Source of the DNA: Mycobacterium sp. 852002-51163_SCH5372311
GTDB lineage: Bacteria; Actinomycetota; Actinomycetes; Mycobacteriales; Mycobacteriaceae
Direction: 5' to 3'
Assembly: GCF_001667115.1 (NCBI RefSeq)
Contig: NZ_LZIJ01000164.1
Span: forward strand, 1-64,000
DNA length: 64,000 bases
Positions within the stretch are counted from its first letter, which is position 1. Each line of letters starts with the position of its first letter. The notes under the pieces are model-generated. The model saw only the letters and a program-made list of their open reading frames with translations. It made no database searches and was not told the DNA's origin. Shown here piece by piece: positions 51,201 to 59,503 of this stretch. Position numbers and translations under genes: made by a program.

Positions 51201-51360
51201 CGGATGTGAAGCCTGGGCGTCGAGTGTGAATCCTGGGCTTCGCGGGTGAATCCTGGGCGGAAAAATCGCCGAATTTCCGCCGTGGCTACACAGCCAACGC
51301 CCACGATTCACAATGAAAACCCTGGCTACACAGCCAACGCCGACGATGCACACTCATTTC
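51201..51360. repeat. Two short tandem repeat sets in opposite orientation
   Basis: Three 20-bp units at 51201, 51221 and 51241 share GTGAAKCCTGGGC. Two 40-bp units at 51281 and 51321 share TGGCTACACAGCCAACGCCS. GATTCACA at 51305-51312 is the inverse of TGTGAATC in the first set. They fill the gap between phoH2 and the deacetylase gene. Confidence 0.8.
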
Positions 51361-51384
51361 CGCTCAGCGCACACAGCAGGACTC

Positions 51385-52686
51385 TCAGTGCGGACCGGTG
51401 ATCTCCTCGAGCATCTCAGTGACCAGGGCGGCAATCGGCGACCGTTCGCTGCGCAGCAGCGTGATGTGGGCGAAGAGCGGGTGACCTTTGAGCTTCTCGA
51501 TCACCGCTGCCACGCCGTCGTGGCGGCCGACACGCAAGTTGTCCCGCTGGGCGATGTCATGCGTCAACACCACTCGAGAACCCGTACCGAGCCTGGACAA
51601 CACGGTGAGCAGCACGTTGCGCTCGAGCGACTGTGCCTCGTCGACGATGACGAACGAGTCGTGTAAGGAGCGTCCGCGGATGTGGGTGAGCGGCAGCACC
51701 TCGAGCATGCCCCGCGAGAGCACCTCGTCGAGCACCGCAGGGCTGGCCAGGCCTTCGAGTGTGTCGAACACCGCCTGGGCCCACGGGCCCATCTTGTCGC
51801 TCTCGCTGCCGGGTAGATAGCCGAGCTCCTGGCCACCCACCGCATACAGCGGGCGGAACACCACCACCTTGCGGTGGGTGCGTCGCTCCAGCACCGCCTC
51901 CAGCCCGGCGCACAGCGCCAGCGCCGACTTGCCGGTGCCGGCTTTACCGCCCAGCGACACGATGCCCACCGACTCGTCGAGCAGCAGATCCAGCGCCACC
52001 CGCTGCTCGGCCGAACGCCCGCGCAGCCCGAACACCTCGCGGTCGCCGCGCACCAGCTGGACCCGCTTGGCAGCCGTCACCCGGCCAAGCGCATGCGAAC
52101 TGCCGCCCAGCAATCGAATCCCGGTGTGGCAGGGCAGGTCCCGGGCCTCGGCCAGGTCGATCTCGCCGTCGGCGAACAGTGCGTCGATGTCCTGGGGCGC
52201 AGTCTCGATTTCACGCATCCCAGACCACCCGGAGACAACGACGTCCTGGGCGTGGTATTCGTCGGCGGCCAGGCCGACGGCGGCGGCCTTCACCCGAAGC
52301 GGAATGTCCTTGCTGACCAAGGTGACTCGCTGACCCTCCGCGGCGAGGTTGGCCGCGCAGCACAGGATCCGGGAGTCGTTGCTGTCGGTCCGGAAGCCGG
52401 CGGGCAGCACCGCCGGATCGGTGTGATTGAGTTCGACGCGCAGCGAACCGCCTTGTGTGCCAACCGGAATAGGCTGATCAAGCCTGCCGTGTTCGAGTCG
52501 AAGGTCGTCGAACAAGCGCAACGCCTGGCGAGCGAACCAGCCGAGTTCGTGATGGTGGCGTTTGGCCTCCAGCTCGCTGATCACCACCAGGGGGACCACT
52601 ACGTCGTGTTCGGCGAACCGGCTGCACGCCCACGGATCGGACAGCAGCACGGAAGTGTCGAGCACGTACGTCCGGGTATCGGTCAC
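51385..52686 (-). CDS. phoH2: PhoH2: PIN-domain/PhoH ATPase RNA helicase-ribonuclease
   Basis: 433 residues. The N-terminal PIN nuclease domain (TYVLDTSVLLSDPWAC, then VVISELEAKRHH and TDSNDSRILCCA acidic sites) runs to about residue 145. The C-terminal PhoH ATPase has Walker A LGGKAGTGKSALAL near residue 250 and FVIVDEAQSLE near residue 355. PhoH2 proteins are known as combined RNA helicase and ribonuclease toxins in mycobacteria. GTG 52686 is the start. The length equals M. tuberculosis Rv1095. A 47-residue ORF upstream may be its PhoAT partner. Confidence 0.96.
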   Translation of the reverse strand: MTDTRTYVLDTSVLLSDPWACSRFAEHDVVVPLVVISELEAKRHHHELGWFARQALRLFDDLRLEHGRLDQPIPVGTQGGSLRVELNHTDPAVLPAGFRTDSNDSRILCCAANLAAEGQRVTLVSKDIPLRVKAAAVGLAADEYHAQDVVVSGWSGMREIETAPQDIDALFADGEIDLAEARDLPCHTGIRLLGGSSHALGRVTAAKRVQLVRGDREVFGLRGRSAEQRVALDLLLDESVGIVSLGGKAGTGKSALALCAGLEAVLERRTHRKVVVFRPLYAVGGQELGYLPGSESDKMGPWAQAVFDTLEGLASPAVLDEVLSRGMLEVLPLTHIRGRSLHDSFVIVDEAQSLERNVLLTVLSRLGTGSRVVLTHDIAQRDNLRVGRHDGVAAVIEKLKGHPLFAHITLLRSERSPIAALVTEMLEEITGPH

Positions 52687-52711
52687 GGAGCGCTCCTATG
52701 GCTTATGGGCG

Positions 52712-52855
52712 TCAAAGGGCCCAGTCGCCCGCGCGGACCCACACGGGCATGTCGGCGGGGGCCGCGGCACCAGGACCGGGGCCGGTCCTGCCTTCACGAA
52801 AACCGGAGCAGAAACCGGGAGTGCCGCCCTGGCAGCTGGGAATGTCGCTGGCCAT
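52712..52855 (-). CDS. Micro-ORF upstream of phoH2 (PhoAT candidate)
   Basis: 47 residues, MASDIPSCQGGTPGFCSG onward, ending VWVRAGDWAL; Gly/Pro-rich with two cysteines. It starts at ATG 52855, stops 25 bp before phoH2, and is on the same strand. Mycobacterial phoH2 is known to be preceded by a short co-transcribed antitoxin-like ORF, phoAT. I cannot confirm by alignment that this is its counterpart. Confidence 0.5.
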   Translation of the reverse strand: MASDIPSCQGGTPGFCSGFREGRTGPGPGAAAPADMPVWVRAGDWAL

Positions 52856-52921
52856 CGGATGCGACGCTACTCCGGTGGCGACATGCCTGCAGGGCAGGCG
52901 CGCCGACGTCGGGAATTCTCC

Positions 52922-53749
52922 TTAGCCGGTGACGAATTGCTTCAATTGCGGCTCGTCGGCCACGCCCCATTCGGTGATGCGGTCGGAGATCGCCTGGCGC
53001 AACTGCGCATCGTCGAAAATGCCGGCCTGGGCGACGTTGCGCACCTTGTCTTGATAGGCATCGATGTCAGCGCCGAGCACCTGCAGGTCGGCCGCACGGG
53101 AGGCAATCGCGGCGATGGTCTCGTGGCGGGTGTACTCGAGGCAGTGCGCGACGAGCTTGGCGAACAACTGCTCGTGCCGCTGCTCGTCGCGGGCGATCCG
53201 GTCGATGAGCCCGGCCAAGATCGGCTCCTCGAGCTGCGCGGCCAAGTTGCGGCAGAAGACGGCGTAGCAGCGCTCTGACAGCGCCATCTGAACCAGGAGT
53301 TCGACCTGGGAGAGCGTGTCGGCGCGATAGCCCTTCATCACGTACTGGACCCGAACCTCCTCGTTGGCGGTCGGGTCGACCTCACGGGTCACCACCAGGT
53401 ATTCCCGTAGTGCGATGGCATGCAGATGCTCCTCGGCGGTCCACCTGCCGAGCCAGCGGCCCCACCACTCCTCGAGAATGAAGTGCTCGACGAGCTCACG
53501 GTGATGGCTGGCCAGGTTGTCCTTGAGGATCAGCAGGATCTCGCAGGCGTCCGTGAGAGTTCGGGGCAGTGTCGCCTGAGAAGGATCCCAATCGCGGCCG
53601 CCGAGGAAGGCGAAGTTCTCGCCCCGGTCGAACGGCACGTAGTCGTGCGCGAACCAGAGCTCCTCGGTGTTGAGGTGGCGATCCATTTCGGCTTCCACGA
53701 CGGGCTCCAGCTCGAGGATCAGCGCGTTAGGGACAGGTTTCTGTGCCAT
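52922..53749 (-). CDS. desA2: Acyl-ACP desaturase DesA2
   Basis: 275 residues, the same length as M. tuberculosis DesA2 (Rv1094). A soluble diiron desaturase fold is indicated by TAEEHLHAIALREYL near residue 105 and RIARDEQRHEQLF near residue 190, which supply the E...ExxH ligands. These enzymes introduce double bonds in meromycolate-type acyl-ACP chains; DesA2 is essential in related species. The ATG at 53749 gives the family N-terminus MAQKPVPNALI; the 356-residue frame runs into the glyA intergenic region. Confidence 0.95.
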   Translation of the reverse strand: MAQKPVPNALILELEPVVEAEMDRHLNTEELWFAHDYVPFDRGENFAFLGGRDWDPSQATLPRTLTDACEILLILKDNLASHHRELVEHFILEEWWGRWLGRWTAEEHLHAIALREYLVVTREVDPTANEEVRVQYVMKGYRADTLSQVELLVQMALSERCYAVFCRNLAAQLEEPILAGLIDRIARDEQRHEQLFAKLVAHCLEYTRHETIAAIASRAADLQVLGADIDAYQDKVRNVAQAGIFDDAQLRQAISDRITEWGVADEPQLKQFVTG

Positions 53750-53834
53750 GCGGTAACTGTAACCCGCGTACACAGGTGCCCTCAAATTGCCGACGTGGCG
53801 TGTCGGGAGCGCGATACCGGCTCGCGTGGGCCGG

Positions 53835-55115
53835 TCAGCTGCCGGCCAGGCTCCAGTCTTCGAGGCCTTCGTACAGGGGAAACTCCCTGGCCAGCCGGGT
53901 CGCTCGTTGCCGCAGGCCGGCAATATCGGCGCCGCTGCCACCGGCAAGGGCCGTCGCAATGATGTCGGCGACCTCGGCGAACTCGGCGTCACCGAAGCCG
54001 CGGGTGGCCAGCGCCGGGGTCCCTACCCGCAAGCCTGAAGTCACCATCGGCGGCCGGGGGTCGTTGGGTACCGCGTTGCGGTTGACCGTGATGCCGACCT
54101 CGTGCAGCAGGTCCTCGGCGGCCTGGCCGTCGAGCGGGGAGTTCCGCAGGTCCACCAGCACCAGGTGGACGTCAGTGCCACCGCTGACCACCGACACGCC
54201 GGCCTTGGCGACGTCGTCGGCCAGCAGCCGATCGGCGAGGATGCGCGCGCCGGACAGGGTGCGCTGCTGCCGTTCGGCGAATTCGGGGGTGGCGGCGATC
54301 TTCAGCGCAACCGCCTTGCCCGCGATGACATGCATCAGCGGCCCGCCCTGCTGGCCGGGGAACACCGCGGAGTTGACGGCCTTGGCGTATTCCTGCTTGC
54401 CCAGGATCATCCCGGAACGTCCGCCGCCGAGGGTCTTGTGGATGGTGGTGGACACCACGTCGGCGTGCGGCACGGGCGACGGATGCAATCCCGCGGCGAC
54501 CAGCCCTGCGAAATGGGCCATGTCGACCCACAGCTTGGCGCCGACCTCGTCGGCAATCGACCGGAAGGCGGCAAAGTCGAGGATCCGCGGATAGGCCGAC
54601 CATCCGGCGATGATCACCTTCGGGCGGAACTCGAGCGCCTGAGCCCGCAGCGCATCCATGTCGATCAGGTGCGTGGTCGGGTCGACGCCGTAGAAGCCGT
54701 TTTCATACAGCTTGCCGGAGAAGTTCAGCCGCATGCCGTGGGTGAGGTGCCCGCCGTTTGCCAGGTCGAGGCCCAGCAGCCGCTCACCCGGTGACATCAG
54801 CGCGGCCAGCACGGCGGCGTTGGCCTGGGCACCGGAATGCGGCTGCACATTGGCGAAATCCGCGCCGAACAACGCCTTGGCGCGGTCACGCGCGATGTTT
54901 TCGACGACGTCGACGTGCTCGCATCCGCCGTAGTAGCGCCGGCCGGGCAGGCCCTCGGCGTACTTGTTGGTCAGCACACTGCCCTGGGCCTGCAGCACCG
55001 CACGCGGCACGAAGTTCTCCGAGGCGATCATCTCCAGGGTGTCGCGTTGGCGGCCTAATTCTTTGCCCAGCAGCTCGGCGATGTCCGGATCGACCTCGGT
55101 GAGCGGGGCAGACAT
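53835..55115 (-). CDS. glyA: Serine hydroxymethyltransferase
   Basis: PLP enzyme converting serine and tetrahydrofolate to glycine and methylene-THF. It is 426 residues, as in M. tuberculosis GlyA1. The PLP lysine is in VVSTTIHKTLGGGRSG near residue 225. Other family blocks are EMIASENFVPRAVL near the N-terminus and LPGRRYYGGCEHVD. The ATG at 55115 (MSAPLTEVDPD) is chosen; the frame to 55166 adds 17 unfamiliar residues. It diverges from coaA across a structured 197-bp gap. Confidence 0.97.
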   Translation of the reverse strand: MSAPLTEVDPDIAELLGKELGRQRDTLEMIASENFVPRAVLQAQGSVLTNKYAEGLPGRRYYGGCEHVDVVENIARDRAKALFGADFANVQPHSGAQANAAVLAALMSPGERLLGLDLANGGHLTHGMRLNFSGKLYENGFYGVDPTTHLIDMDALRAQALEFRPKVIIAGWSAYPRILDFAAFRSIADEVGAKLWVDMAHFAGLVAAGLHPSPVPHADVVSTTIHKTLGGGRSGMILGKQEYAKAVNSAVFPGQQGGPLMHVIAGKAVALKIAATPEFAERQQRTLSGARILADRLLADDVAKAGVSVVSGGTDVHLVLVDLRNSPLDGQAAEDLLHEVGITVNRNAVPNDPRPPMVTSGLRVGTPALATRGFGDAEFAEVADIIATALAGGSGADIAGLRQRATRLAREFPLYEGLEDWSLAGS

Positions 55116-55183
55116 CACAGACGCGTTTCGAGCAGTAGCAGTGCGGGCGTCAGGTGCGGCAGTCACGGGCGCCAGTCTATCCA

Positions 55184-55245
55184 GCGGGACCTGCGGCAGC
55201 GCCAGGCGCCGAGTGTGGGGTTCGAGCCCCGTAGATTCGTCCCGC
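55184..55245. other. Cloverleaf-like structured region between glyA and coaA
   Basis: GCGGGAC (55184-55190) pairs with GTCCCGC (55239-55245), closing a 62-base region. Inside it are a GCGCC-A-GGCGC palindrome and a GGGGTTCGAGCCCC hairpin. T-stem geometry does not fit a tRNA. It may be a 5' leader structure of one of the divergent genes. Confidence 0.35.
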
Positions 55246-55312
55246 CCACCCCAGCCCCGCTAAGGCCAGCCCAGCCGTCGAGCACGTGCCCAGCCCTGCA
55301 ACACTGAGACTT

Positions 55313-56251
55313 ATGCCGCGGCTTAGCGAGCCGAGCCCCTACGTGGAGTTCGACCGAAAGCAGTGGCGTGCGCTCCGCATGTCGACGCCACTGGCCCTCA
55401 CCGAAGAAGAATTGATCGGCCTGCGCGGTTTGGGTGAGCAGATCGACCTGCTGGAGGTCGAAGAGGTCTATCTGCCGCTGGCCCGGTTGATTCACCTGCA
55501 GGTCGCCGCCCGCCAGCGGTTGTTCGCGGCCACCGCGGAGTTCCTTGGCGAGCCGCAGCAGAACCCGGACCGGCCGGTGCCGTTCATCATCGGCGTAGCC
55601 GGCAGCGTGGCGGTCGGCAAATCGACCACCGCCCGTGTGCTGCAAGCGCTGCTGGCCCGCTGGGATCACCACCCTCGGGTGGACTTGGTGACCACCGACG
55701 GCTTTCTGTATCCCAACGCCGAGCTGGATCGGCGAAACCTGATGCACCGCAAGGGTTTTCCGGAGAGTTACAACCGCCGGGCCCTGCTGCGGTTCGTGAC
55801 CTCCGTGAAATCCGGGTCCGACTATGCGTGCGCGCCGGTGTACTCACATCTGAAATACGACATCATTCCGGGGGCCAAGCATGTGGTCCGCCATCCCGAC
55901 ATCCTCATCCTGGAGGGCCTCAACGTATTGCAGACCGGGCCGACCCTGATGGTGTCGGACCTATTCGACTTCTCGCTTTACGTGGACGCCCGGATCGAAG
56001 ACATCGAGCAGTGGTACGTGTCGCGATTCCTGGCCATGCGCGGCACCGCGTTCGCCGACCCGGAATCGCACTTCCATCACTACGCGGCGTTGTCCGACCC
56101 GCAGGCCGTCGTGGCGGCGCGCGAGATTTGGCGGTCGATCAACCGGCCCAACCTGGTCGAGAACATTTTGCCGACCCGTCCGCGTGCAACCCTGGTGCTG
56201 CGCAAGGACGCCGACCACTCGATCAACCGGCTTCGTCTGCGCAAACTCTGA
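55313..56251 (+). CDS. coaA: Pantothenate kinase type I
   Basis: Phosphorylates pantothenate in the first step of coenzyme A synthesis. It is 312 residues, with a P-loop GVAGSVAVGKSTTARVL near residue 93 and family blocks TTDGFLYPNAELDRRNLM, GFPESYNRRALL and DIIPGA. It is nearly the same as remembered M. tuberculosis CoaA (Rv1092c). The ATG at 55313 gives the MPRLSEPSPYVEFDRK N-terminus. Confidence 0.98.
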   Translation: MPRLSEPSPYVEFDRKQWRALRMSTPLALTEEELIGLRGLGEQIDLLEVEEVYLPLARLIHLQVAARQRLFAATAEFLGEPQQNPDRPVPFIIGVAGSVAVGKSTTARVLQALLARWDHHPRVDLVTTDGFLYPNAELDRRNLMHRKGFPESYNRRALLRFVTSVKSGSDYACAPVYSHLKYDIIPGAKHVVRHPDILILEGLNVLQTGPTLMVSDLFDFSLYVDARIEDIEQWYVSRFLAMRGTAFADPESHFHHYAALSDPQAVVAAREIWRSINRPNLVENILPTRPRATLVLRKDADHSINRLRLRKL

Positions 56252-56325
56252 ACCAGCCCGCTGACACCGGAACGGGGCAGCGCACCGCACGGGCAGCGCT
56301 GGCGCCCCGCACCGGCGGGCGGGAG

Positions 56326-56739
56326 TCACGCCGCGAGTCGGCGCACTCCCAGGTACTGCAGCGCTGCGAATATCGCGGTGTACACACCGCTGGCCAGCGT
56401 CAAGGTGACGCCGATGCCCGTCATGGGCACCAACTCAGCGGCAACTACCGCACCCAACGTGTAGACGATGTTGGCCACCACGACGCCGATCCCGGCGCGG
56501 CGCAGGTCGGGCATCGCCGCCAGGCTGAACACCGCAAGTCCGTAGAGGACGAAGAAGGCGCCCATGCTGTATTCCTGGATGGACGTCAGCCCAGTCAGGG
56601 ACGACAACGGGTCGGCGATGAAGGCGGCAGACAGACCCAAAAGTCCCGTCAAGGTGGCATCGGCCCGCATGGCGAACCGCAGCAGCGAGTCGGTCGAGTC
56701 GTATAAGGGCCGCGTTGGCAAACCAGTTACAGCGGTCAT
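56326..56739 (-). CDS. Small integral membrane protein, four helices
   Basis: 137 residues with four hydrophobic helices, near residues 32-50 (TLTGLLGLSAAFIADPL), 57-77, 82-105 and 110-130, and a short basic end, LGVRRLAA. I recognise no family; it resembles small actinobacterial integral membrane proteins with no known role. The ATG at 56739 has GAAGGAGTAAATGAC upstream, deciding the start over 56763. It is convergent with coaA. Confidence 0.8.
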   Translation of the reverse strand: MTAVTGLPTRPLYDSTDSLLRFAMRADATLTGLLGLSAAFIADPLSSLTGLTSIQEYSMGAFFVLYGLAVFSLAAMPDLRRAGIGVVVANIVYTLGAVVAAELVPMTGIGVTLTLASGVYTAIFAALQYLGVRRLAA

Positions 56740-56939
56740 GTCATTTACTCCTTCAGGCTCCACGAGGGGATGGGTCGAAAATGTTTGAGCGTGCCTTCAA
56801 CGTCCCTCAGCAGCACTGCCATATCGACTCGTGGCACTGCCAATTACTGCCACGAGTTAATAGACCAGGTAGTTCAGCCGGCTATTCCCACCGCCTCCCA
56901 CCGAAGATGTAAAGATTCGAGCCAGATGTCGCCCGATCG

Positions 56940-58025
56940 CTAGATCGCTGCTGCCTCGATGACGCTGAACGGCGACGCCGTCTCGACCACCCGCGTCAAG
57001 CGGAAGCCTGCGCGCTCGAGGAGGTGCCGGTATTCCGCGGCGGTGCGCTCACGCGCGTCGAGCGCGAGCAGCATCTCCAAGTCCAGCCAGTTGCCCACGT
57101 ATTCACGGTTGTGTGTGGGGACGACGAACTCGACCAGCAACACATAACTGTCAGCCGCTGCCGCGCTACGCACGTTGCGCAGGATCCGCACCGCGTCGTC
57201 GTCGGACCAGTCGTGGATCACGCTCTTGAGGACGTATGCATCGCCCCCTTCGGGGACGGACTCGAAAAACGATCCCTCGGCGACCGTGATTCGGTCCTGC
57301 ACCCCTTGTTCGGCAAGGACGGCCGCGGCCCCTGCCACGACTTGGGGTTGGTCGAACAGGATGCCGCGCGCTGCGGGCGTGGCAGCCAGGATTGCCGAGA
57401 GCAGCCGACCGTGCCCACCGCCGACGTCGACGATGGTGGCGTGGGCACTGAAGTCGTAGGCGGCGATTACCGGACCGATGGAAAGCGCGGATCCGCCCGT
57501 CATGGCTTCGTTGAAGATCTCGCCGAGTTCGGGCTCAGTCGCCAGGTATTCGAACATCGGTTTGCCGCGTACCTCTGAGATGACGGACCGGCCGGTACGA
57601 ATCGCATCGGTGAGGTGGCTCCAATGCTCGCGGTGCTGGGGCGACCCCAACCATCGAGCCCACCCGGCAATCGGTACCTCTGCGTCTCGGCGCAGGGTTT
57701 CCGCCAGCGGGGTGAGGTCATAGCGGCCGTCGCGGCGTTGACGGAAGATGCCCCGACTGATCAGCGCCCGAAGCAGTCGGCGAAGGGCGTCGGCGTCGGC
57801 GTTCACCGCGGCCGCCAACTCGTCGGCCGACAAGGGACCTTCGGCGAGCGCGTCCGCAATGCCAAGGTCCGCCGCTGCCGTGATCGCCTGAGCCGCCCAC
57901 ATATCGGCGACCATCTCCATCATCGCGACCGGAGGCGGGACCATGCGCCGGTGCAGGCGTGCGAGGTGATGCCGCGCAATCTCGATCGCCCGCACAACTT
58001 TGGCGGGCGGAACCTTGGGAGCCAT
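56940..58025 (-). CDS. SAM-dependent O-methyltransferase (acetylserotonin/carminomycin type)
   Basis: 361 residues: a winged-helix dimerisation domain (MWAAQAITAAADLGIADAL near residue 42, ALISRGIFRQRRDGRYDLT near residue 88) and a Rossmann methyltransferase domain with the SAM motif TIVDVGGGHGRLLSAI near residue 185. The catalytic-region block KSVIHDWSDDDAVRIL follows near residue 255. Such enzymes methylate phenolic or polyketide hydroxyls. The ATG at 58025 is chosen; the 747-residue frame is an artefact over the upstream gene. It is not part of the Rv1092c-Rv1086 region of M. tuberculosis as I recall it, so it is accessory. Confidence 0.92.
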   Translation of the reverse strand: MAPKVPPAKVVRAIEIARHHLARLHRRMVPPPVAMMEMVADMWAAQAITAAADLGIADALAEGPLSADELAAAVNADADALRRLLRALISRGIFRQRRDGRYDLTPLAETLRRDAEVPIAGWARWLGSPQHREHWSHLTDAIRTGRSVISEVRGKPMFEYLATEPELGEIFNEAMTGGSALSIGPVIAAYDFSAHATIVDVGGGHGRLLSAILAATPAARGILFDQPQVVAGAAAVLAEQGVQDRITVAEGSFFESVPEGGDAYVLKSVIHDWSDDDAVRILRNVRSAAAADSYVLLVEFVVPTHNREYVGNWLDLEMLLALDARERTAAEYRHLLERAGFRLTRVVETASPFSVIEAAAI

Positions 58026-58036
58026 AGGGGCGCAGC

Positions 58037-59404
58037 TTAGTCGCTGGAAACCGCTACCCGCCCGCGCAGATCGGCGGCGATGAGCCGCGCCGCGGCGTTC
58101 TGCCAGTTGTGCAGTGAGCGCTGCGGGACCTCGGTGACCAGCCACTGCCAGGCTTGCCGGGCGGTGGGGTCGAGCCCGGCTGCGGTGGCGTTCTGCGCGT
58201 AGGCGCGCACGCCGACGACATACGGGAAATAGAGCGAGTTGTAGTAACGCCACTCCTCGGTGGTGCCGAAGTCGCCGGCGTCGCGTGGCTTGAGCCGCCC
58301 GATGCCGTCGGCGAGGACGGCTTTGAGCTCGTTGGCCCGTTCCAGGGGGTGGTCGGGTGCGCCGCGTGCGGCCAGGCGCTGATCGATCACCGGCAATGCG
58401 GTCAGCGGGCTGGCGACGAGCTTGGTCAGGTCGGCATAGTGGCCCAGCGCCCGACGGGTGAGCCGGACGAAGGTGTCGTCGTCGACATCGCTCAGCGGAT
58501 CTTCGGACCGCAGCGGCAAGGCGGCCCCGGTGTGCCGGAGAGCGGCCCGGTCGGCGCGCAGCGCCGGCGACTTGGAGAACGCCAGTCGGTCCAAGATCCC
58601 AGCCAAGGGATCGGCCAGCACCTGCACCGTGATCGCGATCGCCAGGCTGGTGAACAGCAGGACGGTCAGCGCGATCTGTGCGGTGGGCACATTGCGGGTC
58701 AGCGCCAAGCCGATCAATGCCTGGCCGCCGAACAGCACGGCGATCGCCACCGAGCCGGCAAACGAGCGCTGCATATCGGCCCACAGCGCCTGACCCTCGT
58801 CGAACGCGTCCCACCGTGCCACCGCAACCCCGAGCAACAGCACGTCCACACCCGTCGACGCCAGGGCCAGCCAGCTGGGCAGCAGACCCAGCGGAATGAT
58901 CAGGATGGCATTGGACAACGCAAAGAACAGCGTCGCCAGCACCACTACCCCGGCGACCGGCTGCGCGGTCCGCCGCACCGCTGCGACCATGGCACCAAGG
59001 GTGGAAATCGAGATCACCGCGAACATGGTCAGATGGCCCGGCCGCAGCGGACCTTCGACGCTGCCGGCCATCATCGCCCCGAAAAGAGTCAGCGTGCCGA
59101 CCCCGGCGACGAGCAGCAACTCGCCGGTACGCGCCCGCCAGCTTTCGCACGGCCGGGACAGCTCGACGAGCACCGCGAACCACGCCACGCTAGGTACCGC
59201 GGCCAAATAGATCTCGAGCTGACTGAGTAAATGGGTGTGCTGTTGACTAGCCGTGTTCCGCACCGCGTCCAACGCAACCACCAGCGCAAAGCCACACAGT
59301 CCGACTGCGGCCAACGCGAGTACCGGTTTGCGCGGATCGCGGGCCAGCAGGTACAAACCGAGCCATCCACTCAGTGTGAATACCAGCGCCGACAGCGCAG
59401 CCAT
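58037..59404 (-). CDS. Polytopic membrane protein with soluble C-terminal domain
   Basis: About 455 residues. Seven or eight hydrophobic helices span residues 1-250 (for example LSALVFTLSGWLGLYLLA and ALAAVGLCGFALVVAL), as in 7TM sensor N-termini. A C-terminal region of about 190 residues carries DDDTFVRLTRRALGHYADL and YNSLYFPYVVGVRAYAQNA, with no recognisable kinase or cyclase motifs. The ATG at 59404 has a weak ribosome site. It lies 12 bp upstream of the methyltransferase gene, so they form a pair. I do not recognise the family. Confidence 0.78.
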   Translation of the reverse strand: MAALSALVFTLSGWLGLYLLARDPRKPVLALAAVGLCGFALVVALDAVRNTASQQHTHLLSQLEIYLAAVPSVAWFAVLVELSRPCESWRARTGELLLVAGVGTLTLFGAMMAGSVEGPLRPGHLTMFAVISISTLGAMVAAVRRTAQPVAGVVVLATLFFALSNAILIIPLGLLPSWLALASTGVDVLLLGVAVARWDAFDEGQALWADMQRSFAGSVAIAVLFGGQALIGLALTRNVPTAQIALTVLLFTSLAIAITVQVLADPLAGILDRLAFSKSPALRADRAALRHTGAALPLRSEDPLSDVDDDTFVRLTRRALGHYADLTKLVASPLTALPVIDQRLAARGAPDHPLERANELKAVLADGIGRLKPRDAGDFGTTEEWRYYNSLYFPYVVGVRAYAQNATAAGLDPTARQAWQWLVTEVPQRSLHNWQNAAARLIAADLRGRVAVSSD

Positions 59405-59430
59405 GCCATCCAGTGTGGCACGCGGCTCAC

Positions 59431-59503
59431 GTGCCGATCGCAAGCGCGGCGGAGCCGGGCGCAGCGGGTCGGCACGCGGCTCAGACGTGCCGATCGCAAG
59501 CGC
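59431..59503. repeat. Dispersed 45-bp hairpin repeat, one full and one partial copy
   Basis: A 45-bp core at 59431-59475 with ends GTGCCGA and TCGGCAC, followed at 59487-59503 by a 17-bp partial copy (GTGCCGATCGCAAGCGC) that runs up to the uppS-like stop. It is 40/45 identical to the core at 33494-33538. Confidence 0.85.

Noticed and set aside
55184..55260. Possible tRNA or attB-like tRNA fragment (GGGGTTCGAGCCCC)
   Set aside because: The T-stem and acceptor spacing do not fit a tRNA; no anticodon arm can be drawn.
58026..59183. N-terminal extension giving a 747-residue methyltransferase
   Set aside because: The added residues are the out-of-frame reading of the upstream membrane gene; the natural start MAPKVPP is at 58025.
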